A stretch of DNA of 11,548 bases, taken from contig JAAZUV010000033.1 in assembly GCA_018623995.1 (NCBI GenBank), forward strand, positions 1 through 11,548. The letters are read 5' to 3'. Position 1 is the stretch's first letter. Every line of letters begins with the position of its first letter. This stretch comes from Methanobacteriota archaeon (lineage in GTDB: Archaea > Thermoplasmatota > Poseidoniia > Poseidoniales > Poseidoniaceae). Positions 1 to 6,779 of the stretch are shown here, one piece after another. The notes below the pieces were generated by a model. The model was not told the DNA's origin. It made no database searches and saw only the letters and a program-made list of their open reading frames with translations. Position numbers and translations under genes: made by a program.

Positions 1-99
1 GGTCTAGCAGCTGGCTATGTTGGTTCAACCATCCTTCTATGCCCGCTTCTTGCCTTTGTTGGTTGGAAACTTTCTGGAACACTTCTAGCCTCAACCTGA
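1..99 (+). CDS. C-terminal fragment of a membrane protein (5' end outside window)
   Basis: Frame 1 is open from the first base to a TGA at 97-99 and encodes 32 residues. They are strongly hydrophobic and rich in Gly, Leu and Ala, with a run around STILLCPLLAFVGW that fits one transmembrane helix, followed by a short tail. No start codon lies in the window, so this is read as the 3' end of a gene entering from the left. The family cannot be recognised from this much sequence. A TATA-like box for the next gene begins right at its stop codon, which supports this as a real gene boundary. The fragment is short, so chance openness is not excluded. Confidence 0.5.
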   Translation, partial: GLAAGYVGSTILLCPLLAFVGWKLSGTLLAST

Positions 100-107
100 C
101 CTTTAAG
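99..107 (+). promoter_or_regulatory. TATA-like box for the ferritin-like gene
   Basis: The sequence ACCTTTAAG begins about 32 nt before the ATG at 132 and is centred about 27-29 nt from it. This is the spacing of an archaeal TATA box when transcription starts at or next to the start codon. Similar CTT-led boxes precede several other starts in the window. Only a weak GGG lies close to the ATG, which agrees with a leaderless mRNA. Confidence 0.5.
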
Positions 108-131
108 TGGAAGGCCGACGAAGGGATAACC

Positions 132-551
132 ATGAGCGCAGACCACTTGATTGCCAAACTGAACGAAGCCCTTGGATGGGAATTGCGTGCCATCAACATG
201 TACGCGCACTATGCTGCATACATTCGTGGAATTCATCGCCTTCAGCTCGAGCCACACTTTACAGCAGAGGCCAACGAATCAATGGTCCATTCCAACATTG
301 TTCGTTCTGCCATCGTCAAACTTGGTGGTGTCGCCGTGACCGAGCGTAATGAAACACCAATCGAACATGTTTCATCCTATCTCGATATGCTTGCTGAATC
401 GTTGAAAACAGAGACAAAAGCGGCAGAAGTGTATGGGGAATTGATGACCTTGATTGAGGAAGCAGGCGATGCCGACCTCTACGATGCTATCGAACAAATC
501 TATCTTGCAGAAGTCCGAAGTGTCGAAGAATTACGACGACTAGCTGAATGA
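132..551 (+). CDS. Ferritin-like diiron protein (bacterioferritin-type four-helix bundle)
   Basis: A 139-residue all-helical protein. Its acidic residues fall almost exactly where E. coli bacterioferritin has diiron ligands: E17, E50-x-x-H53, E94 and E127 (bacterioferritin E18, E51, H54, E94, E127). The last ligand, bacterioferritin H130, is serine here (E127-V-R-S130). The family stores iron or oxidises Fe(II) with O2 or peroxide in the cytoplasm. I infer iron or oxidative-stress handling, but the altered ligand leaves activity open. The protein is shorter than bacterioferritin (about 158 residues) and I see no obvious haem-binding methionine. The start at 132 is preferred to an in-frame ATG at 39 because it gives the family-like N-terminus and sits the right distance from the TATA-like box. 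The TGA at 549-551 abuts the nadA stop. Confidence 0.75.
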   Translation: MSADHLIAKLNEALGWELRAINMYAHYAAYIRGIHRLQLEPHFTAEANESMVHSNIVRSAIVKLGGVAVTERNETPIEHVSSYLDMLAESLKTETKAAEVYGELMTLIEEAGDADLYDAIEQIYLAEVRSVEELRRLAE

Positions 552-1706
552 TCAGGCCCGGATGCTCAGCATTCGCTCGAGTGCGAGCAGTGATCCTTCC
601 TGCACCTCGTTCGAAACTGAGATTTGATTGTGAACCTGACCATCTACGAGTTTCTCGAGAAGGTCCATCAGATAAGCAGGGTGAATCATGTACATGGTCG
701 AACATGGACAGATTTCAGGGTCAAGGCATTCGATGTGCTTGTCAGGATGGTCGTCTGCAAGACGTGCAACCATGTTGATCTCCGTTCCTATCGCTACTGT
801 CGATCCTTGTGGAAGATTGTTGACGTAATTGATGATGTACTGCGTTGAACCATTGGCGTCGGCAACGTCAACCGTTTCTTTGGGACACTCAGGATGAACG
901 ACAACGACCCCCTCTGGATGACGTTGACGGAAATCTGCGATTTGACTCGGTTTGAATCGCTTGTGAACCGAGCAAAATCCGTGCCACAGAATGATGCGAG
1001 CATTGGAAAGGTCTGAACTGGCACCTACGTTCGGCGTCCAAGTCGGCATTTGATCCTCGGTGACTCCCATTCGCAAACCGGTGTTTCGACCAAGGTGTTG
1101 GTCTGGGAAGAATAGAACCGCACCGTTTGGTCCTGCTCGTTCAAAGGCCCACTGCAGGACACCCTCAGCATTGGATGATGTGCAAACAATACCACCATGG
1201 CGACCGACGAAGTCTTTGAGATCGGCGCTGCTGTTCATGTAGGTAACTGGAACGAGATACGATTCTCCTTCTTTTGCAATCGAGGCAGGGTCTTCTTTTT
1301 CGATTGGATCTTGAAGGTCGGTTGAGGCAAGCATCTCGGACCATGCTACCTCCACATCGACAAGTGTTGCCATATCGGCCATCGAACAACCTGCTCGCAA
1401 ATTTGGAAGCATGACAATTTGTTCGTCCGAGGTGAGAATGTCTGCCGATTCGGCCATGAAATGGACACCACAGAACACGATGTACTTGGCATCGGATTCG
1501 GCAGCTTTCTGACTGAGCATGAACGAGTCGCCAAGGAAGTCTGCATGCATGACTATGCTATCGCGTTGATAGTGGTGGCCAAGAATCAACAAGTCATCAC
1601 CGAGTTGTTGCTTCAACTCAGCGATTCGCTCTGCAATCGCCATATCTTCAGGCGACATCGATGTCGATGAGAAGTCGACTGCGCACATAGCCAGTGAAAC
1701 AGACAT
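552..1706 (-). CDS. nadA: Quinolinate synthase (NadA), [4Fe-4S] enzyme of NAD biosynthesis
   Basis: NadA condenses iminoaspartate with dihydroxyacetone phosphate to quinolinate in de novo NAD synthesis, in the cytoplasm. Recognised by the substrate-site start ILGHHYQ (41-47), GVHFMAESA (80-88), PNLRAGCSMAD (101-111), the WHGFCSVHKRF block (241-251), HPEC (271-274), GST (286-288) and the C-terminal ICPCSTM segment. The three cluster cysteines by family alignment are C107, C245 and C333. At 384 residues it is slightly longer than many NadA proteins. The frame stays open upstream to 1880, but that extension would overlap bud32 and lacks family sequence. ATG 1706 is chosen, with a GGAAGT about 9 nt upstream; starts at 1688 or 1658 remain possible. 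nadB and nadC are not in the window. It diverges from bud32. Confidence 0.93.
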   Translation of the reverse strand: MSVSLAMCAVDFSSTSMSPEDMAIAERIAELKQQLGDDLLILGHHYQRDSIVMHADFLGDSFMLSQKAAESDAKYIVFCGVHFMAESADILTSDEQIVMLPNLRAGCSMADMATLVDVEVAWSEMLASTDLQDPIEKEDPASIAKEGESYLVPVTYMNSSADLKDFVGRHGGIVCTSSNAEGVLQWAFERAGPNGAVLFFPDQHLGRNTGLRMGVTEDQMPTWTPNVGASSDLSNARIILWHGFCSVHKRFKPSQIADFRQRHPEGVVVVHPECPKETVDVADANGSTQYIINYVNNLPQGSTVAIGTEINMVARLADDHPDKHIECLDPEICPCSTMYMIHPAYLMDLLEKLVDGQVHNQISVSNEVQEGSLLALERMLSIRA

Positions 1707-1758
1707 GCGTATCGTTACTTCCAACCCGCCCACTAATTTCAACCCATTGGCATCGCTG

Positions 1759-1769
1759 ACCTTATCAAA
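1759..1769 (+). promoter_or_regulatory. TATA-like box for bud32
   Basis: ACCTTATCAAA begins about 32 nt upstream of the ATG at 1792. It shares its leading GACCTT with the box before the ferritin-like gene and lies in the 85-bp divergent gap to nadA. There is no good Shine-Dalgarno motif next to the ATG, which fits a leaderless transcript. Confidence 0.45.
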
Positions 1770-1791
1770 CGAAGGCAATTCCGTTGAAACA

Positions 1792-2475
1792 ATGGCATTC
1801 ACTGCTGATGAGCGGCTGTACCTTGGTGCAGAGGCGGAAGTGTGGCGCGGCTCATGGATGGGCCTGCCTGCAGTCCGCAAACAACGTCGCCTTCGCTCAT
1901 GGCGTCACCCAGATTTGGACGACCGATTGGGTCGTCGACGAATGATTGCAGAAGCACGATTGATGGTACGCCTCCACAAGAGCGGCCTGAATATACCCGT
2001 CTTGTACGATTGCGATGTTGTTGAACAACAATTGGTTATGAGCAACGTTCCTGGTCAGCCCCTCATCGAGCTTTTGAACGATGCTTCCATCGGTGATGCA
2101 ACCGTTAACGACCACTTGCGTGCAGCTGGACGAAGCATCCGAATGCTTCACCGTCAAGCCATTGTCCACGGTGACCTTTCAACCAACAATATCATGATGA
2201 CTCCTGAAGGAGAGGCTGTACTCATCGACTTTGGTCTTGCAAAGATTGAATTTGAAACCGAACTCTATGGTATTGATTTGCACGTTTTGTTCGAGATTCT
2301 CGGTGCATCACACCCGCATCGAGAAGGAGCGATGGAAGCTGTGCTCGAAGGATACGCTCAATGTGAAGACGACCTTGGTCCTGCTCCAACAACGTCCGGT
2401 GGCGATCCGGTTTCGATGAGCGACGTTCTCGAGCGCTTCGACCTTATTCGGACTCGAGTACGTTATCATGGATGA
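1792..2475 (+). CDS. bud32: Bud32/PRPK-type atypical kinase (KEOPS complex subunit)
   Basis: Bud32 is the small kinase/ATPase of KEOPS, which with Kae1 installs the threonylcarbamoyl group of t6A37 in ANN-decoding tRNAs. Visible kinase features, numbered from this start, are the modified nucleotide loop LGAEAEVWRG (11-20) without a glycine-rich loop, K30 as the ATP lysine, E54 in helix C, the catalytic HGDLSTNN (126-133, with D128 and N133), DFG (146-148) and the Bud32-like C-terminal tail RTRVRYHG. At 227 residues it matches the single-domain family. In many euryarchaea Bud32 is fused to Kae1; here it stands alone and kae1 is not in the window. The frame extends back to an ATG at 1705 that would overlap nadA, so the start at 1792 is preferred. 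Its last 32 bases overlap the convergent PAP2 gene. Confidence 0.9.
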   Translation: MAFTADERLYLGAEAEVWRGSWMGLPAVRKQRRLRSWRHPDLDDRLGRRRMIAEARLMVRLHKSGLNIPVLYDCDVVEQQLVMSNVPGQPLIELLNDASIGDATVNDHLRAAGRSIRMLHRQAIVHGDLSTNNIMMTPEGEAVLIDFGLAKIEFETELYGIDLHVLFEILGASHPHREGAMEAVLEGYAQCEDDLGPAPTTSGGDPVSMSDVLERFDLIRTRVRYHG

Positions 2476-4540
2476 TGTCCTTTGAGCGGACTTCATCTTG
2501 ACGCTGCATGATGTAGATGAAGGTTAAAGCAATCAGAAGGAGAACGGACCACTGCAGAACGATACTCGAGTAGGTTGCGAGTTCAGTTCCACGGGTGAGG
2601 ACATTGATGGTAACCTCACCATCGTCTTCGACTTCGATGTAAGCAAGACCACCTTCGAGAGCGATTGGATTCACCTGATCAATGGTGTCCGATGTCAGTT
2701 GTTCGGAGTAATTCGTTGCAAGATGCAATTGATGAATTTCCCAGTCGCCGTATTTATCGGTGAAACTGAGTGGATTGTAGTGATCTTTGGCTTCCCAAAC
2801 AACATAGCCATAGCCCATCGAAAGATTGCCAACGGGATAGATTGGATCGAATCCGAGCCATTGTTCGCCCGTTGAACGGTCGTAAATGACCATTCGATCA
2901 AGGGCTGAAACGTTCATTCTGACCGCAATGTGGTTTGAATCAAAGGACACTTGTTCAATGCTTGCGTTGTTCTCATCAACGGTTTGACCCCACTCTTCCA
3001 ACTCAAAGTTCTGATCCTCGGTCGTGGATGCATTCATGATGATGTTGAGAGAACCTGAAGTTCCGATGGTTCCGATGCGTAATGTGTCTGGTTGTTCTTC
3101 CGAAACTAAGAGGATCTCGATTCCAGAAACGGACATGAGATGGATGGTTTCACTGTTGGGTAGCGTTGGAACTTGAACGTCCTGACCATCAATGTTCACC
3201 GCATGCAAGGCATCGTTGGCGATGTACAGAACCACTGGTTTGCCTTGAAGAGATGTCATCTGCAGAGATTGGATACCCGTTACATCCTGCTGCAAGAGAA
3301 CTGTGCTTGGTGCATCAACATCGATGACGCGTAACTGGCTCTCATTGGCCATGACCAAGTAGTTCTCAAATATGGCATAAGGGGAATCGAATTGCATAAA
3401 CGGTTGAGCAACTGTTGTCGGATTGGACAACGGATCTGCCACATCGTGAATCAAGACGATGGCCTCTCCTGACTGATTGTCCATTGTCGCCAACCAACCT
3501 TCCGATGCAACAGCCCCCTGTGCCGATTGAACGCCTTCAGCAGGAAGTTCGTTGTGCGTCAAATCCCAAGTTATGACAGCAGCTGTCAGAATCATGATGA
3601 TGACAATGAATGTTCCCGTTTCCTTACTGGTTGGCTTGAGCCAAGTCTTCGCATAGTTTTTGATTCGACCAAAGAGAAGAGATGCTGAGTGAGCAGGGCG
3701 TGTCAGAAGCGTTGCAAGTCGGCTGTTGATGGTTCGTTCGTCAAAGAACTTCCAAACTGGATCGTTGGTTTTCTCCATAAGACTGACCGCAAACGTTGCG
3801 AGAATCATTCCCCCGATGATGTCGACAAACCAATGGATTCCGAGATAGATGATGGCAAACGCTGTGAGGATAATGTAACCCAAGGTCATGTTCTGAAATC
3901 GGTTCCATCGACCGTCATGATCGTGCTTCCTAAAGGTGAGCCATATGGCGAACGGTACGGCGATGTGCAACGATGGCATACAGTTCGTGAATGCATCAAT
4001 TCGTCGGAACCAATCTTCGATTTCTGGGTTCAACGTGTAAGCGATAGCGTCCATATCCTCGATGTAGAAGCCCGTAACTCGAACGTTGAAGAAGAGATAG
4101 AACGGAATGGCAAGGAGATAGACCCATGCAACGCACAATGCGACCCTATCTGCCATCCAGCGATCATCGAAGTAGGTCACGTAGAAGATGGATGCATAGG
4201 TGATGAACATGAATCCTGCAATGTAGAAATGCGTCATGAACACATCAAGCCATGTCGCTCTGAACGCATCTTGGAACAAGACAACCAAGTCGCCCTCAAT
4301 GGCATAGATGTACGGCGTCATGTCAAGTCCTGTTCGAGCCATCAACATTCGATCGATTTGGTCAAGCCAATCTTTGGCATTGTAGATGACAAGTGCAATC
4401 AATAGGTGCAGCCAATAACGTCGAATGAAATCAACGAATCCGCTCAACGCAAGCTTGGCCCATGGCGGCTTGAAATAAGGCATCAGGAAGACGCCTACGG
4501 CCAATGCCGAGATGAGCCAAGTGAGATAGACGCCATCCAT
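2444..4540 (-). CDS. PAP2-superfamily membrane phosphatase/transferase fused to a beta-rich ectodomain
   Basis: A 698-residue protein. Residues 1-255 are a multi-helix membrane domain with PAP2 hallmarks: CMPSLH (187-192) and YLGIHWFVDIIGG (232-244), giving H192, H236 and D240 as likely catalytic residues. The arginine of the classic SRxxxxxHxxxD motif is absent (I230), as in Aur1/PAP2_3-like relatives that act on lipids. After a linker and a helix at about 309-326 comes a region of roughly 330 residues, predicted outside the cell, with repeated beta strands and phrases such as RVIDVDA and HAVNIDGQD resembling beta-propeller blades. A final helix (about 657-678) and a charged tail follow. Lipid phosphate or phospholipid headgroup chemistry is inferred; the substrate is unknown. 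A strong AGGAGG lies 7 nt before the ATG. The stop overlaps bud32 by 32 bp. Confidence 0.85.
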   Translation of the reverse strand: MDGVYLTWLISALAVGVFLMPYFKPPWAKLALSGFVDFIRRYWLHLLIALVIYNAKDWLDQIDRMLMARTGLDMTPYIYAIEGDLVVLFQDAFRATWLDVFMTHFYIAGFMFITYASIFYVTYFDDRWMADRVALCVAWVYLLAIPFYLFFNVRVTGFYIEDMDAIAYTLNPEIEDWFRRIDAFTNCMPSLHIAVPFAIWLTFRKHDHDGRWNRFQNMTLGYIILTAFAIIYLGIHWFVDIIGGMILATFAVSLMEKTNDPVWKFFDERTINSRLATLLTRPAHSASLLFGRIKNYAKTWLKPTSKETGTFIVIIMILTAAVITWDLTHNELPAEGVQSAQGAVASEGWLATMDNQSGEAIVLIHDVADPLSNPTTVAQPFMQFDSPYAIFENYLVMANESQLRVIDVDAPSTVLLQQDVTGIQSLQMTSLQGKPVVLYIANDALHAVNIDGQDVQVPTLPNSETIHLMSVSGIEILLVSEEQPDTLRIGTIGTSGSLNIIMNASTTEDQNFELEEWGQTVDENNASIEQVSFDSNHIAVRMNVSALDRMVIYDRSTGEQWLGFDPIYPVGNLSMGYGYVVWEAKDHYNPLSFTDKYGDWEIHQLHLATNYSEQLTSDTIDQVNPIALEGGLAYIEVEDDGEVTINVLTRGTELATYSSIVLQWSVLLLIALTFIYIMQRQDEVRSKDIIHDNVLESE

Positions 4541-4547
4541 CTTTATG

Positions 4548-4553
4548 CCTCCT
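4548..4553 (-). promoter_or_regulatory. Strong Shine-Dalgarno site of the PAP2 fusion gene
   Basis: On the minus strand AGGAGG stands 7 nt upstream of the ATG at 4540, a full anti-16S match at ideal spacing. It fixes the start and implies a transcribed 5' region, in line with read-through from DUF971/mrp across the 76-bp gap. Confidence 0.8.
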
Positions 4554-4616
4554 AGTGGTACGGTGATGGCTCTTGCTCAAGAAACCTGCACCTGATTTCG
4601 TACCGTTACGGCCGAA

Positions 4617-4970
4617 TCACCATGCGCCGTGAACGTAGGGTCGGCCACGGTCAGGGTCGCGACGATGTGCAAGATCCCAAATGCGTTCAAATCGGTAGAT
4701 TCCGCTGGAACATCCGCTCTCCCACTCGAACGAGAGCGCGTAGTTTCCAACGGTTCGGACCAACGGTTTCTGCTTTGGATGTGCTTCAACGGTTCGTCGA
4801 AGTTGCATACTTGTCTCGTCTTCGTTGCGAAGAGGAGCACACTTCGCACATGGACAAGCATGGCGCAAGTCATCGTAGGATACTGTGAACGTTGTTCCAT
4901 CTTCGTAGGTAAGTTCCATGTCGGTATCGCGTCGTTCAAGACGGCGCAACTCAAGGACGTCTTCTGCCAT
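4617..4970 (-). CDS. DUF971 / GBBH-like N-terminal domain protein, partner of Mrp
   Basis: A 117-residue protein consisting only of the DUF971 domain, the fold that forms the N-terminus of gamma-butyrobetaine hydroxylase and the C-terminus of the plant Mrp protein HCF101. Markers are the LTYEDGTTF strand, the DLRHACPCAKC motif (C39, C41, C44) and WESGCSSGIYRFERIW. In gamma-butyrobetaine hydroxylase CxCxxC plus a later His binds zinc; in the usual SDGHxxGIY segment the His is conserved. Here that residue is C87, giving a possible four-cysteine site. The gene follows mrp by 9 bp, so Fe-S assembly or delivery with Mrp is inferred. The ATG at 4970 is chosen over the in-frame TTG at 4976 because GAGG lies 7 nt before it. 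Confidence 0.85.
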   Translation of the reverse strand: MAEDVLELRRLERRDTDMELTYEDGTTFTVSYDDLRHACPCAKCAPLRNEDETSMQLRRTVEAHPKQKPLVRTVGNYALSFEWESGCSSGIYRFERIWDLAHRRDPDRGRPYVHGAW

Positions 4971-4977
4971 ATTCAAG

Positions 4978-4981
4978 CCTC
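4978..4981 (-). promoter_or_regulatory. Shine-Dalgarno site of the DUF971 gene, overlapping the mrp stop
   Basis: On the minus strand GAGG lies 7 nt upstream of ATG 4970, and its first bases overlap the mrp TGA (4980-4982). This supports translational linkage of mrp and DUF971 and decides the start. Confidence 0.6.
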
Positions 4982-5996
4982 AGATGATCTCCAAATTGGA
5001 TGAGCTTGCTCCGTCCAGTTGTGATTGAATGGATGCGACGACGTGGGAAAAGGCCGAAGCCGATGCACCTTCTGGTTCGCTGACAATACGATGAACACCG
5101 TCATCACCGCCACGGACAAATCCTGGGTCAAAGGGCAATGCACCAAGGAACGGTACGCCGAATTCCTCTGCAGTGGAGCGTCCACCGCCTTCTTTGAAGA
5201 TGTCCAAGGTGACACTGAATCGACCTTCATCATCGCACGTTGCTCGAAGTGTACGGCCTGCTGGTGCAGCAATTTCAATTTCCGATCCAGGTGTTCCTTT
5301 GCCTTGGATGGTGTATCCACTCATATTCTCGACGACACCAAGAACAGGAACCTTCAACGAGGATGCAAACGAGATGGATTTACGACTGTCGAGGAGGGCA
5401 ACGTCTTGTGGTGTTGTAACGATGACCATTCCGTCAATATCTGGCAGTGATTGAGCAACGGTCAATGGTTCATCGGACGTGCCCGGAGGGAAATCGATGA
5501 TTAGGTAATCGAGGTTGCCCCATTCCACATCGCCAATGAATTGCTGAATCGCACCGAGCTTGATTGGACCTCGCCATACAACGGGAGTGTCTTCATCTTC
5601 GAGCAGGAACGCCATAGAGATGACTTTCACACCGAGATGCCCTTGTGCAGGATGGATTCTACCAGCTTCGACGTGCAACTTACGTCCGTCGAGTCCCATC
5701 ATCTTTGGAACGTTAGGACCGGTGATGTCGATATCAAGAATACCAACCTTGTGACCTTGTTGTGCAAGGGCGAGAGCAAGTCCTGTGGAGACGGTGGATT
5801 TACCGACGCCACCCTTTCCGGAAAGGACCATGATCTTGTGCTTGATTTTCTTGCCAATTTCGGCCATAGCCATCTTTCGCTTCATTTGGGCATAGGCTTG
5901 TTCCATTTGCTTTTGAGCAGCGGCATCAGGTGCTGCTGGTGCTTCTGCAGGAGCATCGTTTCCTGGGTTGTGCATTGAAACCGGTGAATCGGACAT
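4980..5996 (-). CDS. mrp: Mrp/NBP35-type P-loop ATPase lacking the CxxC motif
   Basis: A 338-residue MinD/Mrp-family ATPase. Mrp/ApbC proteins dimerise, bind a [4Fe-4S] cluster through a CxxC motif and pass it to apoproteins. Seen here are an Ala/Pro-rich N-terminus (about 1-30) with no DUF59 domain, a deviant Walker A GKGGVGKST (60-68), ILDIDITGPNVPKMMG (86-101), WRGPIK (141-146), YLIIDFPPGTSDE (164-176), VTTPQD (193-198) and VVENMSGY (221-228). After NMSGY the family normally has FxCPHC within about ten residues and then the IFGxGGG block. Here about 38 residues intervene (227-265), strand-rich, with a single Cys (C254), before DIFKEGGG resumes. Cluster binding in the usual way is therefore doubtful. 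GGAAAG lies 3-4 nt before the ATG. The upstream membrane gene ends 34 bp away. Confidence 0.92.
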   Translation of the reverse strand: MSDSPVSMHNPGNDAPAEAPAAPDAAAQKQMEQAYAQMKRKMAMAEIGKKIKHKIMVLSGKGGVGKSTVSTGLALALAQQGHKVGILDIDITGPNVPKMMGLDGRKLHVEAGRIHPAQGHLGVKVISMAFLLEDEDTPVVWRGPIKLGAIQQFIGDVEWGNLDYLIIDFPPGTSDEPLTVAQSLPDIDGMVIVTTPQDVALLDSRKSISFASSLKVPVLGVVENMSGYTIQGKGTPGSEIEIAAPAGRTLRATCDDEGRFSVTLDIFKEGGGRSTAEEFGVPFLGALPFDPGFVRGGDDGVHRIVSEPEGASASAFSHVVASIQSQLDGASSSNLEII

Positions 5997-6030
5997 ACCC
6001 TTTCCACTTGTTCTGCCTACTTCAATGCGT

Positions 6031-6357
6031 TTATTTTCCCTTCATGAGCAACCACCATGCGCCATGTGTCACGCTCGTTGCGATGATGGCGAGGAGCGTT
6101 GCATCCAATTGGAACTCCATGTTTGTGTAAGCGTAAGCGATACCAATCGAGAGCGGTATGCTCGCAATGTAACCAATCCACAAGGATTGCTTCATGCTTG
6201 AATCGATGAGCCAAAGGAGTGGAGCACAAAAGAACGTCATGGCAGCGAGAAGAGTGGCAACGATACGAAACAAGTGCTCCAAGTCGTTCGCTGCGAAGAC
6301 GATATGAAGAACGAAAAGAAGAATATAGGTCGAAGAAAACACAAGGATTGCTTTCAT
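6031..6357 (-). CDS. Small four-helix membrane protein, unknown function
   Basis: A 108-residue, very hydrophobic protein with four predicted membrane helices at about 3-22, 30-51, 58-77 and 86-105, short loops and a basic C-terminus (MKGK). I recognise no family or catalytic motif. It is probably the first gene of a leftward unit with mrp, DUF971 and the PAP2 fusion, as the gap to mrp is only 34 bp. That position does not show a shared function. The ATG at 6357 has GGAAGG 8 nt upstream on the minus strand. The reading is supported by a clean helix pattern across the whole length, which a shadow frame would be unlikely to give. Confidence 0.75.
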   Translation of the reverse strand: MKAILVFSSTYILLFVLHIVFAANDLEHLFRIVATLLAAMTFFCAPLLWLIDSSMKQSLWIGYIASIPLSIGIAYAYTNMEFQLDATLLAIIATSVTHGAWWLLMKGK

Positions 6358-6365
6358 CTCTCAAA

Positions 6366-6371
6366 CCTTCC
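6366..6371 (-). promoter_or_regulatory. Shine-Dalgarno site of the small membrane protein gene
   Basis: GGAAGG on the minus strand lies 8 nt before the ATG at 6357. If used, transcription must start upstream of it, which would point to the palindromic box at 6393-6401 rather than the CCTTAGAC at 6378-6385 as promoter. Confidence 0.4.
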
Positions 6372-6390
6372 TATTGGGTCTAAGGAGTCA

Positions 6391-6401
6391 ACCTTGATAA
6401 G
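6391..6401 (+). promoter_or_regulatory. TATA-like box of the ArsC-like gene, near-palindromic
   Basis: ACCTTGATAAG is centred about 26 nt upstream of the ATG at 6423, as expected for a leaderless archaeal start. Its core CTTGATAAG reads CTTATCAAG on the other strand, so the same element could also serve the divergent membrane-protein/mrp unit in this 65-bp intergenic region. Confidence 0.45.
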
Positions 6402-6422
6402 TTCCGGTACCAGGGTTTAATC

Positions 6423-6779
6423 ATGCGACTGCTGTTCGTTTGTGTAGGAAATTCATGCCGATCTCAGATGGCTGAGGGCATTGCTCGACATCTTGGACAT
6501 GAGGCTGCTAGTGCTGGAACGCATCCAGCAGGACAGGTCTCAGCAAACGCCATCACCGTTCTGGAATCCAAGGGCATTGAAACCGATGGACTGAAGCCAA
6601 AATCGGTTGATTTGTTCAAGGCGGAAGATTTCGACATGGTCATTTCCATGGGTTGTGGCGTCTCTTGTCCTGCCATGCGGATTGATGAGGACTGGGGACT
6701 GGACGATCCTGTTGGACAATCCTTGGACGTGTTTGAAGCTACAGCCAGCGAAATTGAGCGGCGCTTGTCTCAATTGTGA
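6423..6779 (+). CDS. arsC: Low-molecular-weight phosphatase fold protein, arsenate reductase (ArsC)-like
   Basis: A 118-residue protein of the LMW protein tyrosine phosphatase fold. The N-terminal P-loop CVGNSCRS holds nucleophile C7 and R13 (CX5R). MGCGVSCP gives C78 and C82, and DDP (94-96) supplies the general-acid Asp. Thioredoxin-coupled arsenate reductases use a P-loop Cys plus two further Cys to reduce arsenate to arsenite, so the C7/C78/C82 set favours ArsC over a tyrosine phosphatase. The resolving pair is C-x3-C here, tighter than the C-x6-C of S. aureus ArsC (C82, C89). No arsenite pump or ArsR is nearby, so arsenic detoxification is family-based inference. It is slightly shorter than typical members (about 130 residues). 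The stop at 6777-6779 abuts the alba stop. Confidence 0.85.
   Translation: MRLLFVCVGNSCRSQMAEGIARHLGHEAASAGTHPAGQVSANAITVLESKGIETDGLKPKSVDLFKAEDFDMVISMGCGVSCPAMRIDEDWGLDDPVGQSLDVFEATASEIERRLSQL

Noticed and set aside
1705..1791. 29-codon N-terminal extension of Bud32
   Set aside because: It overlaps the nadA start and has no kinase features. The ATG at 1792 gives the normal Bud32 N-terminus and has a TATA-like box at the right distance.
1707..1880. 58-codon N-terminal extension of NadA
   Set aside because: It runs into bud32 coding sequence, lacks NadA homology and would overlap the divergent promoter region.
3689..4405. 238-codon plus-strand open frame opposite the PAP2 domain
   Set aside because: It lies fully antisense to a region with clear PAP2 motifs and membrane helices. 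Its translation is charged, His/Cys-rich and without domain pattern, as expected of a shadow frame.
4541..4616. Short inverted repeat GGTACG/CGTACC in the gap between DUF971 and the PAP2 gene
   Set aside because: Six-base arms 36 nt apart with no T-run form no convincing terminator or operator. The strong Shine-Dalgarno site explains the conserved-looking part of this gap.
5025..5450. 141-codon plus-strand open frame opposite mrp
   Set aside because: It is antisense to conserved Mrp sequence and has no recognisable domain.
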